The notes below the pieces were generated by a model, which ran no database searches, was not told the DNA's origin, and worked only from the letters and a program-made list of their open reading frames with translations. DNA of 48,577 nt from a virus, in IMG/VR virus record IMGVR_UViG_3300036780_000400, positions 1-48,577 of that record; one strand, written 5' to 3'. A program made the translations under genes and the position numbers. Shown piece by piece: positions 14,761 to 23,103 of the stretch (positions are counted from its first letter, which is position 1; every line of letters begins with the position of its first letter).

Positions 14761-14790
14761 GGGGTCTCCTACCCCCTGGGGCACCGGTGC
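14745..14790. other. Inverted-repeat cluster before the terminase genes; candidate cos region
   Basis: GAGACCCC (14745-14752) pairs with GGGGTCTC (14761-14768). CCCCC/GGGG runs follow, and then GCACCGGTGC (14781-14790) as a perfect palindrome. The 113-bp gap before the small terminase contains no gene. In lambda, whose terminase family is present here, cos lies at this place. Confidence 0.35.
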
Positions 14791-14853
14791 GGTTCATTCG
14801 ACCCTCGCCGTTTTCGCACGCGTCACCTCAAAAAATGAATTGATACCAGGTCG

Positions 14854-14876
14854 GGTGACACCCGGGGGAGGGGGTG
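14854..14876 (+). promoter_or_regulatory. TGACA-box leader of the small terminase gene
   Basis: GGTGACAC begins 20 nt before the GTG start. CACCC/GGGTG can pair between the box and the start codon. One of eight such leaders in the late region. Confidence 0.5.
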
Positions 14877-15704
14877 AGTCGAAAGCAGGCGCCCGCAAAA
14901 GCGCGAAAACAAAAGGTTCGCAGCCGATCGGCGCCGGCGCCGGCGAAATCGCGAAAGGTATCATCAGATCGAAAGCGACCACTCCAGAACGGCGGCCGCT
15001 ACCACGGCACGCCGTACCGCGCCAGCCAGGCCGATTACGCCAAGACCTACGGGAAATCGCTCCCCACCATCAAACGCTGGTGGAAGGACGGCCGCCCACT
15101 CGACGACCCCGACGCCATGGGCGAGCTGCTGTCCTCCCGTGGCCGCAAACCAGGCGAGCGCGTCACCATGGCCGGCGAACCATGGGAACGACCCGACGAA
15201 GTCAGCGCGGGCACGGCAGCCCACCAGGAAACGCCAGGCGATATCCCCGTCACTCTCGACGAGTCCTTCTTCGCCGGCCTCGGTTTTCTCGCCGCGATCG
15301 AGCGCCTGAAAAAGTCCGAGCGCGAACGCTCGGCCGCCTACTTCGCCGCCATCCGGCAAAAGCTCCCGTCGATCTACATCCAGAACCGTTTCAAGGAATG
15401 GATCTGCGTCATCGAGCCCCTGCGCAAGCTGGCCAAGGACGAGCCCGAAATCCGCAAAGCCAACGACCTCACTGTCGACAAAACCGAGATGGACGCGGCC
15501 ATCGCTGTGATCTTCAACGGCTTTCGCCAGGCCGCGCGCAATCTCCCCAGCCGCGCCGCCGGCAAGCTCATCGGTCTCACCGAGTTCGCCGAAATCGTCG
15601 ATATCCTCGAGGCGGAGATCGATGTCCTCTTCCGCGCGCTCACGAAATTCACCCTCGATGAAGCGGCCGCCGCCAAAGCCGCGGAGGAAAGCGCCGCCCC
15701 GTGA
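14874..15704 (+). CDS. Terminase small subunit-like protein
   Basis: This 276-residue protein has a very basic N-terminus (about 1-40, many Lys/Arg/Ala/Pro). An HTH follows at about 47-85 (YAKTYGKSLPTIKRWWKDGR then PLDDPDAMGELL). The middle has an acidic region and helices (LGFLAAIERLKKSERERSAA). It lies immediately upstream of the large terminase and overlaps it by GTGA, as expected for the DNA-recognition subunit. The same HTH pattern occurs in the early protein at 7411. Confidence 0.75.
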   Translation: MSRKQAPAKARKQKVRSRSAPAPAKSRKVSSDRKRPLQNGGRYHGTPYRASQADYAKTYGKSLPTIKRWWKDGRPLDDPDAMGELLSSRGRKPGERVTMAGEPWERPDEVSAGTAAHQETPGDIPVTLDESFFAGLGFLAAIERLKKSERERSAAYFAAIRQKLPSIYIQNRFKEWICVIEPLRKLAKDEPEIRKANDLTVDKTEMDAAIAVIFNGFRQAARNLPSRAAGKLIGLTEFAEIVDILEAEIDVLFRALTKFTLDEAAAAKAAEESAAP

Positions 15705-17830
15705 GAAAAGCCCTCGCCATCATCGCCGCTTGCGCGCAGTTCGCCTTCCAGGTCTCCGAGCGGCTGCGGCCCTGCACCTGGCTTTCCCGGCACGTGGAGA
15801 TCCCGGCCATCACCGGCGCCCTCGAGCCCGGCCCGCTCGATACCTCCCGCGTTCCGCCCACCGAAGGCCTTTACGACCTCCTTTTTCAGCGCCACGTCCA
15901 TTTCTTCACCTTGGCCAAGTCGGCCCGCGTCGGCGGCACGCTCTTTTCCATCGGCGTGGTCCTCCACCAGATCGCCAATGATCCCGGCCCCATTCTTTGG
16001 GTCGATCCTTCGCGAAGCAGCGCGCGGCAATTCTTCCGCCGCGAGCTCGAGCCGTTTCTCCTGGCCTGCAAACCCATCGCCGACCAGGCGCTGCGCGACA
16101 AAGAGCACTGGACCGCTTCCCAATGCTTTTTCCGCGGAGGATCCTACATCCGCCTCGCCGGCGCCGGCAGCCCCAACGAACTCGCCGGCTTCCAGGCGCG
16201 CGACGTTGTCATTAATGAGGGCGACAAGGTCCATCACACGACCAAGGGGGAAGCGCCGGCCCACGACCTCGCGATCGCGCGCTCCAAGCAGTTCCGGCAC
16301 ACCCGCAAAATCATCGAGAATTCCACGCCGACGGACGAACACGGCCCGACGTGGACGCGCTTTCTCAAAGCCTCCCAGCATCACTGCTATTTGCCCTGTC
16401 CGCATTGCTCGGAGAAGAAAAAGCGCCGACTTGCGAAAAATCGAAAGTCATCGATTCCCGCTCGCCCTGAGCCCGGGCGATCGCCGCAGAGTTACGAGCC
16501 TCATCTCGCCGGCTGGCAGCGCCTCACCTTCTCTCCCAAGGAAGAGGAAGTCCCCTTCGATATCGACCTGGTGCCGCTGAAACGCGGCGAGACCCGCCTC
16601 GAAAAAACCGGCCAGTTTCGTTTCGATCACTGCCGCCAGGTCGAGACTCGCGAGACCGAACCCGGCAAGTTCGAGCCCGTCCCCATCGGTTGGGACTATG
16701 AGGAAATGCTCAAGTCTACCTGGTATGAATGCGCCCATTGCGGCAGCCGCATTGAGCACACCCACCTCACTTGGATGCTCCCGCGCTATCGCTGGACCGC
16801 GCACAACCCCAAGGCGCCGCGCGATCATATCTCCGCCCATTATTGGGCCGCCTATAGTCCGTTCGAGCATTGGGGCGAAATCGCCAAAAAGTTCGTCCTC
16901 GCCGGCCACAACCCAGGCGCCCTGCACGACGTTTTTAATAACGATTTCGGGTTGCCATTCAAACTCGTTCCCACCGAGGTCGAGGAGGCCGACGTCACCC
17001 GGCTGCAGAACGCCAGCCCGCACTATCTCCGCCGGCAGATCCCGCTTTGCCCCGAGCTGCTCACCATGACTGTCGACGTCCAGGAGCAGACCGGCGACAA
17101 TCCTTTCTGGTGGACCGTCTGGGCGTGGGGCATCCATTGGGACCAGCCCGGCTGGCCCACCTGGTGCGCCCTGGTCGACTACGGTTCCGCGGTCTCCTGG
17201 GATGAAATCGAAGAAGTCGCCGGCATCGCTCCGCTGTCGAAACATTCGCCCGGCGATCCCGACCGCTTCCACACCTGGAACTACCGCGACCCGCAGACCG
17301 GAAAGCTCGAATCCTTCACCATCTACGCCGGCCTGGTCGATTCCGGCGACCAGGCGCAAAGCGACGCCAACGTCTATGACTTCTGCCGGCGTAACTCCCA
17401 TATCTTCTCCCCGTCCAAAGGCGGCGGCCGCAACCAGCTCTTCGGCCAGACAATCCGGCGCAGCCCCCAGGAGAAAGATACCCCCAACCAATTCGAGCTC
17501 ATCTGGTACCGCAGCGACTTCTTTGCCCAGCGTGTCTACCGGCAAATCATCAAGGACCGGAAGATATCTCGCTATCTCCCGCGCGACTTAGACGCCGATT
17601 TCATCGATCAGATCACCGACGAGCGTACCGTGTGGAAAAAAGGGAAGTTAGTCTGGGAAGCGCAAAAGAAACGAAATCACCTCGGCGACTGCTGGAAGAT
17701 GAACGAGGTCCTCGACGGCACCGTCGAGGAAGTCTTCGACGCGCTGCGCATCGAGCGCATGAACGCCGAGGAAGCCGCTCAAGTCACTGCGGACGAGTCA
17801 AACGCGCCGAAGAAAAAGCGCTCACCTTGA
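15701..17830 (+). CDS. terL: Terminase large subunit, GpA family
   Basis: This 709-residue protein matches lambda gpA-type packaging ATPases in size and layout. A Walker A-like AKSARVGGT lies near 72-80, and an INEGDKV (Walker B position) near 171-177. Two CxxC pairs (CPHCSEKKKR and YECAHCGSRI) bracket the domain junction. The nuclease domain occupies about residues 430-620, with TMTVDVQEQ as its first acidic motif. It cuts and packages concatemeric DNA with the small subunit upstream. The convergent minus-strand gene overlaps its last 9 bases. The family implies cos-type packaging. Confidence 0.88.
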   Translation: MRKALAIIAACAQFAFQVSERLRPCTWLSRHVEIPAITGALEPGPLDTSRVPPTEGLYDLLFQRHVHFFTLAKSARVGGTLFSIGVVLHQIANDPGPILWVDPSRSSARQFFRRELEPFLLACKPIADQALRDKEHWTASQCFFRGGSYIRLAGAGSPNELAGFQARDVVINEGDKVHHTTKGEAPAHDLAIARSKQFRHTRKIIENSTPTDEHGPTWTRFLKASQHHCYLPCPHCSEKKKRRLAKNRKSSIPARPEPGRSPQSYEPHLAGWQRLTFSPKEEEVPFDIDLVPLKRGETRLEKTGQFRFDHCRQVETRETEPGKFEPVPIGWDYEEMLKSTWYECAHCGSRIEHTHLTWMLPRYRWTAHNPKAPRDHISAHYWAAYSPFEHWGEIAKKFVLAGHNPGALHDVFNNDFGLPFKLVPTEVEEADVTRLQNASPHYLRRQIPLCPELLTMTVDVQEQTGDNPFWWTVWAWGIHWDQPGWPTWCALVDYGSAVSWDEIEEVAGIAPLSKHSPGDPDRFHTWNYRDPQTGKLESFTIYAGLVDSGDQAQSDANVYDFCRRNSHIFSPSKGGGRNQLFGQTIRRSPQEKDTPNQFELIWYRSDFFAQRVYRQIIKDRKISRYLPRDLDADFIDQITDERTVWKKGKLVWEAQKKRNHLGDCWKMNEVLDGTVEEVFDALRIERMNAEEAAQVTADESNAPKKKRSP

Positions 17831-19078
17831 CCCACGGCAAACGTCGATCGCGCGCCGGCGCGCTCTTTGTTCCCGGCGTCGCCATTCCTGGCCTAGATTC
17901 GGATCCCGGAACTGTTGGCGATTGCGTTGCGTGACTTGCCTGCTCTCCAACGCCGTTCGCCAGGTTCCGTCCAAACGCGGCGGTGGGGTTGTCGCAAATT
18001 GCTCACCAATCTGACTGGCCAGGTTTCGAAACCCATCCACTGCCGATCGTATGGCTGACTCAAACCCACTCGCATCGATGCGGATCGCGAAAGGAGTTAG
18101 TTCTACTTCGGTAACACGCACCGCACAGCGAGTTTCCATCCGTGACTCGATAGCCCTTTGGTTTCCCGGCATCGCCACGCCGATCCCACCTTGGATTCTC
18201 ACGACCTCGCCCAAGCGCAGACAATCATCGTGGCGCGACCGGATTCGGCCGGAGAAGCCGCAGCCCGTTCCAAGATCCTTGTGAGGCGGCAATAGATGCG
18301 CCGGTAAGTCCGGATGTTTGATCAGCTCCGGGAAAACGTAATCGAACCGCTTCCCCTCCGGCGACGTGAACCGTCCGGCTCCGTGAAACATCACTTTCAA
18401 TCCCTTCTCTGGTTCCCATTCTTTCGGCGCCGGCGCCGGCGCCCCCGCGTCGGAACCATCGCCGTCACTCAAAAGCCCTGCCGGCGGCGTTGGCGCCGTT
18501 CCGTATCCTCCGTATCTGACCAATTCTTCCATTTGCTGGTCGACAACGATCCTCCAATTTCGCCCGCGGGATTCCATTGCCGAGGTGATTAATCCGGCCT
18601 CCTGTTCCGAAACAAGCTCTCCTACCATGTTATCCAGCAGCTGCTGAACTTGGTCTGATCGCAGATCAATATCCTCTACTTGGAAGGTCCGATACCGATG
18701 CCTTTCCCCGGAGCGCGCGTGAAATCGGATTTCCCCGTATGGTACAAAAGAATCGAGCCGGATGGGAAATCCGAAGAGGCGCAACCCTAGCTCCGAAGGA
18801 AGATTCGCTACCAACGCCTCGAGGCAAAGCGGAGTTCTCGCGCGGTGCAGTATTTCGAGGCGCCATTCCCTTATCTCCTCTTCCTCTTTGGAGTTGAGCC
18901 TCACATTCCAAGTGTCGTCACAGTGGTTCTCCCAGAAATCGCCAGGACAATGACTTCGCCACCGGATAGCCATCTGGTAACACCCGCTGCAATTGTAGGC
19001 ACGCCGCGGCTCGATCGGCCACGTCCCACCGCACATCCAGCACACCAACGGCCGCGTGCGATTTCTGTGATCCGGCAT
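17822..19078 (-). CDS. Zinc-ribbon cargo protein of unknown function, 418 residues
   Basis: From the ATG at 19078 the protein opens with a zinc ribbon (C13-x2-C16-x13-C30-x2-C33). Next come a mixed alpha/beta region with FGFPIRLDSFVPYGEIRFHA, an acidic Pro/Ala linker (about 220-240), a beta-rich domain (KVMFHGAGRFTSPEGKRFDY then CGFSGRIRSRHDDCLRLGEV) and a basic C-terminal tail. It lies on the strand opposite to the late operon, between terminase and portal, with plainer codon use than its neighbours. It is cotranscribed with the 90-residue gene at 19084. A longer in-frame start at 19177 overlaps that gene and looks unnatural. It is probably a moron, perhaps for exclusion or defence; the function is unknown. 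Confidence 0.7.
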   Translation of the reverse strand: MPDHRNRTRPLVCWMCGGTWPIEPRRAYNCSGCYQMAIRWRSHCPGDFWENHCDDTWNVRLNSKEEEEIREWRLEILHRARTPLCLEALVANLPSELGLRLFGFPIRLDSFVPYGEIRFHARSGERHRYRTFQVEDIDLRSDQVQQLLDNMVGELVSEQEAGLITSAMESRGRNWRIVVDQQMEELVRYGGYGTAPTPPAGLLSDGDGSDAGAPAPAPKEWEPEKGLKVMFHGAGRFTSPEGKRFDYVFPELIKHPDLPAHLLPPHKDLGTGCGFSGRIRSRHDDCLRLGEVVRIQGGIGVAMPGNQRAIESRMETRCAVRVTEVELTPFAIRIDASGFESAIRSAVDGFRNLASQIGEQFATTPPPRLDGTWRTALESRQVTQRNRQQFRDPNLGQEWRRREQRARRRAIDVCRGSR

Positions 19079-19083
19079 CCGAT

Positions 19084-19356
19084 CTAGCGCGGCAGGATGA
19101 ACCGGCCCGGCCGCTGGACCGTCTGCAGGGTATCGCTCGGCGTCAGCGGCTTGGAGAGCTCGAGCTTCCCGCGGCACACGTCGCGCACCATGAAGCCGAA
19201 TAGCTTCGTCGTCTGTTCCGATCCCAGTTTCACATACCGGAACCGCCCGTCGCTCATCCTCACGAGCACGCTCACGGCCGTGACTTGGTTTTCCCCGGGT
19301 TTCTGATTCTTCGGCGAAAAGATGGGTGTTTTTGCCATGCGTCCCGATATTGACAT
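19084..19356 (-). CDS. Small cargo protein, 90 residues, partner of the zinc-ribbon protein
   Basis: GAGG lies a few bases before the ATG at 19356 on the minus strand. The protein has a basic N-terminus (MAKTPIFSPKNQKPGENQ) and a beta-rich body (VTAVSVLVRMSDGRFRYVKL then EQTTKLFGFMVRDVC). Its stop is 5 bases from the next start, so the pair forms an operon. I do not recognise it. It might be a regulator or partner of the larger protein. Confidence 0.65.
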   Translation of the reverse strand: MSISGRMAKTPIFSPKNQKPGENQVTAVSVLVRMSDGRFRYVKLGSEQTTKLFGFMVRDVCRGKLELSKPLTPSDTLQTVQRPGRFILPR

Positions 19357-19385
19357 GCTATCCTCGTTCGTTCAACGACCATGAC

Positions 19386-19427
19386 GGCGGCCATCTCACA
19401 AGAGCTCTGGCCGCCGCTCATTTTTTT
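19386..19427 (+). terminator. Intrinsic terminator, plus strand
   Basis: The stem GGCGGCC (19386-19392)/GGCCGCC (19409-19415) has a 16-nt loop that contains the palindrome AGAGCTCT. A T7 run (19421-19427) follows. It would stop rightward transcripts that have crossed the antisense cargo pair, and on the other strand it lies in that pair's leader. Confidence 0.7.
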
Positions 19428-19429
19428 CC

Positions 19430-19594
19430 ATGAATAGGCCAACCAGGGCAGTGATTTTCAATCTTCCCCAACGGGAGGCGATTCGCCTCGCCGACTGGTT
19501 GGAAGTGAATTTCAAACGCGGCGAGGTGCAGTTTGTGACCAGTCGCATGATGAAGCCGCGCGCCTGGGTCGTGCGGATCGAACGCACCCTATAA
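19430..19594 (+). CDS. Small hypothetical protein, 54 residues
   Basis: The frame reads MNRPTRAVIFNLPQREAIRL, followed by ADWLEVNFKRGEVQFVTSRM and a short basic end. It looks like a helix followed by beta strands, with natural codon use. It begins three bases after the terminator T run. The next 248 bases to 19842 contain no convincing gene, only purine-rich short repeats (AACCAGAAACCCGAAAAC type). Confidence 0.5.
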   Translation: MNRPTRAVIFNLPQREAIRLADWLEVNFKRGEVQFVTSRMMKPRAWVVRIERTL

Positions 19595-19820
19595 AAGGCG
19601 CCGGCAGCCGGTGCGCCCGATCGCAGACACATCCGGCCACCTGTCTCGCATCAGCGGTGCGCCAGTCGCTGTTTCCTCCCGATCCCGCGTCAGGATCAGG
19701 CGATTAGACGCGATAGTGCCCGTCGGCATCGCCCAAGCCCGATCAAGGCGGAGCAGCTAGCGCCAGCACGCGCACACGATAACCAGAAACCCGAAAACAG
19801 GAACCAGAAACCGCGGCGGC

Positions 19821-19845
19821 GGTGACACGGCAGGCGGGGGAGATG
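19821..19845 (+). promoter_or_regulatory. TGACA-box leader before the gene at 19843
   Basis: GGTGACAC begins 22 nt before the ATG, and GGGGGAG provides a Shine-Dalgarno sequence. It is the least hairpin-like of the eight leaders. Confidence 0.4.
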
Positions 19846-20157
19846 ATCAACGAAGCCGCCCTTGCCCAAGCCTTTGCCGACTTGGCGTCCCAGAGCCTCC
19901 TGGATCTCAGCGCGCTCCAGACCCAATGCCTGGCCAAGATCCTCGCCGGCGGCGGTCAGATCGCCTTCACAGTCTCCGCGGGCCTCAATGGCAAATCCGG
20001 CGCCCAGATGTGCCGTTACGACGCGGCCGATCTCCTGGTCATCGTCAACCGCGCCCTTGGGACGCCGGCCAGCGACCCCAACGCCCAGGTGACGCCACTG
20101 ACCTACGTCGACTTCAGCGACATGAACCTGCAGGGACCAGGGGAGGGCTATTCCTAA
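19843..20157 (+). CDS. Head-module hypothetical protein, 104 residues
   Basis: An N-terminal helix (EAALAQAFADLASQSLLDLS) and a beta part (GGGQIAFTVSAGLNGKSG) precede a region with DAADLLVIVNRALG. It sits between terminase and portal where lambda carries gpW (head-tail joining), but no sequence resemblance to gpW is visible. The stop overlaps the next start as TAATG. Confidence 0.5.
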   Translation: MINEAALAQAFADLASQSLLDLSALQTQCLAKILAGGGQIAFTVSAGLNGKSGAQMCRYDAADLLVIVNRALGTPASDPNAQVTPLTYVDFSDMNLQGPGEGYS

Positions 20158-20432
20158 TGCTAAACCGTCTCGCCGCTGTCATCTCGTCTCTCAACGATGA
20201 CGGTATCGCCGTCGCGCAAATCACCCTGCGTGCCGACGGCACCCTGGATTCGTATGGTGATCCCTCCGTCGCCGCCGAAACCCTCGCGGTCCTGCTCAGC
20301 GTCGGGCCGGCCAAGCTCGCCGAACTCAAAAAGCCGCTCCAGGGCGCCAAATGTCCGGTCTGCGGCTGCACCAATCCTCCCGATCATCTCAAGTGTGATG
20401 ATTGCGGCCTCAACCTGGTCCGTCCGCAATGA
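20157..20432 (+). CDS. Small zinc-ribbon protein, 91 residues
   Basis: It starts in a TAATG overlap. The C-terminal third carries Cys 66, 69, 71, 80 and 83 (KCPVCGCTNPPDHLKCDDCG), a compact zinc ribbon. The N-terminal part is mixed alpha/beta. It lies just before the portal and overlaps it (ATGA). Possible DNA or portal interaction; function unknown. Confidence 0.6.
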   Translation: MLNRLAAVISSLNDDGIAVAQITLRADGTLDSYGDPSVAAETLAVLLSVGPAKLAELKKPLQGAKCPVCGCTNPPDHLKCDDCGLNLVRPQ

Positions 20433-22162
20433 GTGTCTTTGGTGCAATCCGCGGCGCACTCGCCGGCGCCGTCCTCGGCTTCAAAGCGGCCTACAACAGC
20501 TACAGCGACGCCGTCTTCCTCTCTCCCGATCGCGGCGAGGTCTATTACTATCTCTCCGCCGACACCCGGCAGCCGGCCACGGTCTACACCCGCCGGCGGA
20601 TCCTCCAAAAGGTCACCTGGCTCTATCAAAACTTCGGCATCATCAAGGAAGCCGTCCGCGGCATGGCCCGGCACACCGTGGGCAAGGGGATCTGTCTCAC
20701 CCTCAATACCGACGACGACGAGTGGAACGCCCTCGCCGAAGCCGAATTCGAGGCCTGGGCCATGGCGCCCGATCGCTGCGATATCTCCGGCCGCCGGAAC
20801 TTTTACGAGATCCAGACTTTCGCCGTAGTCCAGCGCGTCAAACAGGGCGAATTCCTCGCCTCTTTTGCCAACAACCCGCGCTGGAACGACGAGCCTTGTC
20901 TCCAGGTCTACGACACCCTGGAGCTCGACACACCCGGCGCCAAAAACGATGACCCGAACATCGTCGACGGCGTCCAGCTCGATCAGAACCATTGCCCGCT
21001 CGCCTATTTCATCATCGGCCTGGAGAACACCGTCACTCCCATCCCGAAATCCAATTTTGTCCACTGGTACTTCGCCGAGGAGGCGAACCAGGTCCGCGGC
21101 ATCAGCGAGTTCGCCCAGGCCGTCCGGCCGATGCTCGATTCGCGCGAGATGATCAATCTCACGACGAAAACCGCCAAGCAAAACGCTTCCATCGGTCTGC
21201 ACGTCAAAAAGATGGTCAAGATGGGCGGCCTCGGCGCCCTCGATAAAATCCGCACTTACAAACAGCGGCAGAATGTCGAGCAAGGCAACTCTCCCGGATC
21301 GCCCAGCACCTCCCCGAGCACCGACAACGACGCCGCTTACGAACGCCTCGCCGGCGGCGGCGCCGTCATCTATACGGACGAAAACGGCGACGCCAAATTC
21401 CTCACTCCCAATTCGCCGTCGCCTCTCGCCGAGCCCTTCATCCGCAACGTCCTCATGCGCGACGGCCTCTCGTCGATCGGCGGCGCCGGCGCCGATTTCT
21501 TTTGGGCATTGGCCGACGTCAACAGCGCCGGCCAGCGAGCCGTCCTGGTCAAACAGGACCTCGTCTTCATCACCCTCGGCGACGGCCTCATCGGTCACGT
21601 CTGCAATCCCGCGGCCGTGCGTTTCCTCAATGCCCGCATGACCTCCGGCAAACTGCGGCGGCCGTTCGTTCGTCAGCCCTTGCAAAACGCCAGCCCCAAG
21701 CCCGGGCCGATCATTCCTGACGACGATGAAGGTGATCCCGGCGCGCCCAAGGAGCAGTGGGTGGAAGATACCGACGGTCACTGGATGTCTTGCCTCTCCT
21801 GGCAGCTCCCGCAGCGCCTCTCGATCGACAACGCCAAGGAAGCCAAAGCCGAGATCGATCAGCTCAGCAATAACATCGAGACGCTGTCCACCGTGCATGA
21901 CAAGCGCGGCCGCGGCTGGCGTCCGATGGTCGACGAATGGTTCCGCGAATTCGCCTATGCCGCGCGCTGCGCGAAAAAACACGGCGTCCCGTGGGCCCTC
22001 AAGATTTGGCGAGCCAGCATGCCCGGCGCCCAGGGTGGCGATCCTTCTCCGGACGATCCCAATGGCAACCCAAAGGGCGGCGACGACCGGAAACCGGATA
22101 TCGGGGAGCTACCGCGTCATTTCCGGCCAGGCCACGTCGATCCAATTAAACCACAACTCTGA
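20429..22162 (+). CDS. Portal protein, lambda gpB family
   Basis: The length of 577 residues is usual for lambda-type portals. It contains a VHWYFAEEANQVRGISEFAQ stretch, equivalent to the conserved clip/stem-proximal QxRGxxxFA motif, and an early KAAYNSYSDAVFLSP segment. The C-terminal about 80 residues are Gly/Pro/Asp-rich and probably flexible. It forms the dodecameric DNA gate at the head vertex. The order terminase, portal, S49 protease is that of lambda A-B-C. It overlaps both neighbours. Confidence 0.85.
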   Translation: MSVFGAIRGALAGAVLGFKAAYNSYSDAVFLSPDRGEVYYYLSADTRQPATVYTRRRILQKVTWLYQNFGIIKEAVRGMARHTVGKGICLTLNTDDDEWNALAEAEFEAWAMAPDRCDISGRRNFYEIQTFAVVQRVKQGEFLASFANNPRWNDEPCLQVYDTLELDTPGAKNDDPNIVDGVQLDQNHCPLAYFIIGLENTVTPIPKSNFVHWYFAEEANQVRGISEFAQAVRPMLDSREMINLTTKTAKQNASIGLHVKKMVKMGGLGALDKIRTYKQRQNVEQGNSPGSPSTSPSTDNDAAYERLAGGGAVIYTDENGDAKFLTPNSPSPLAEPFIRNVLMRDGLSSIGGAGADFFWALADVNSAGQRAVLVKQDLVFITLGDGLIGHVCNPAAVRFLNARMTSGKLRRPFVRQPLQNASPKPGPIIPDDDEGDPGAPKEQWVEDTDGHWMSCLSWQLPQRLSIDNAKEAKAEIDQLSNNIETLSTVHDKRGRGWRPMVDEWFREFAYAARCAKKHGVPWALKIWRASMPGAQGGDPSPDDPNGNPKGGDDRKPDIGELPRHFRPGHVDPIKPQL

Positions 22163-23016
22163 TGCGCTACGATCGGCTCTTCACTAAACTCTTCTGCAGC
22201 CCGCTTTTGCTCGAGGCCAGTATTCGCGCCGGCTTCGAGCGTGTCCTCCTGGCCTTCATGAACGGCCAGCCGGCCGACCTGCCAAAAGCCGAGGATCAGC
22301 CTCAGTTCTTCGGCAAAAAAGTCGAAGCGGCCCGCGCGGATAAATGGGCCGACGCGGTCTTGGAGATCGATGGATCCAACGCATCCATCCATATTGATGG
22401 GGCCATCGATAAGAATCTCAGCACCTGGGACCGCGCCTGTTTCGATGCTTGCGATTTGAACGACGTCGATCGCGCCCTCGCCCGCGTCTCGTCCGACAAA
22501 TCGATCAAAAACGTCCTCCTCTGCATCAACAGCCCAGGCGGATCCGTCAATGGTGTGCCCGAGACGGCCGCGCGCGTGGCCGCTCTCGCCCAGCAAAAGA
22601 ATGTCTTCGCTTACGTCGACGGCATGGCCTGCAGCGCCGCTTACTGGATCGCCGCGGCCGCCGATCAGATCCTGGCCACACCGAGTAGCATGACCGGCTC
22701 GATCGGCGTCTATCTCGCCCTCCTGGATCAATCTCGATGGCTGGAAAACGAAGGCCTCCACGTCGAGACCATCAAGAGCGGCACCCTCAAAGCCGCCGGC
22801 GCATCGTGGAAACCGCTCACCGATGACGAGCGCGCCCACTTCCAGTCGATGGTCGATGAAATCGGCGTCATGTTCCGCGGCGCCGTCCGCGAGAAGCGCC
22901 CGGGCATCGACGATGATACCATGCAAGGCCAGGCGTTCTTTGGCGCTAGTGGCCTCCAGGCGAAGTTAGTCGACGCCCACGTCGCCGACCGCGCCGCCGC
23001 CTTCGCGCAGTTTTAA
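22162..23016 (+). CDS. S49-family (SppA/lambda gpC-like) capsid protease
   Basis: This 284-residue protein contains INSPGGSVNGVPETAARVAA (oxyanion region, about 122-141) and the nucleophile Ser158 in DGMACSAAYWIAAAADQILA. The GSIGV segment lies near 179-183, and a Lys general base is probably at about 210 (SGTLKAAG). These are the features of S49 signal-peptide-peptidase-like head proteases. It processes scaffold and possibly coat or portal during prohead maturation. The scaffold gene follows, as for lambda C/Nu3. Confidence 0.85.
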   Translation: MRYDRLFTKLFCSPLLLEASIRAGFERVLLAFMNGQPADLPKAEDQPQFFGKKVEAARADKWADAVLEIDGSNASIHIDGAIDKNLSTWDRACFDACDLNDVDRALARVSSDKSIKNVLLCINSPGGSVNGVPETAARVAALAQQKNVFAYVDGMACSAAYWIAAAADQILATPSSMTGSIGVYLALLDQSRWLENEGLHVETIKSGTLKAAGASWKPLTDDERAHFQSMVDEIGVMFRGAVREKRPGIDDDTMQGQAFFGASGLQAKLVDAHVADRAAAFAQF

Positions 23017-23041
23017 TCCGGCTATAACGGGGTTATCGGCC

Positions 23042-23071
23042 TCTCTGCGCCTCTGCATCCTCTGCGTTTAA
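23042..23071. repeat. Dispersed CTCTGCG-type repeat, copy 1
   Basis: The sequence is TCTCTGCGCCTCTGC plus ATCCTCTGCGTTTAA. A close copy lies at 30249-30277. Both are 10-40 nt before a TGACA-box leader. Repeats of this kind are seen in bacterial intergenic DNA; function unknown. Confidence 0.5.
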
Positions 23072-23080
23072 AACCTTCCG

Positions 23081-23103
23081 TTTGACACGCCCGGCGTGAC
23101 GTG
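23081..23103 (+). promoter_or_regulatory. TGACA-box leader of the scaffold gene
   Basis: TTTGACAC begins 20 nt before GTG. CACGCC-C-GGCGTG forms a perfect 6-bp hairpin two bases before the start codon. Confidence 0.55.

Noticed and set aside
20384-21982. Long minus-strand frame (532 residues) opposite the portal
   Set aside because: It mirrors the plus-strand portal, has low-complexity Asp/Gly/Val-rich sequence and no start context. High-GC coding DNA commonly leaves such open antisense frames.
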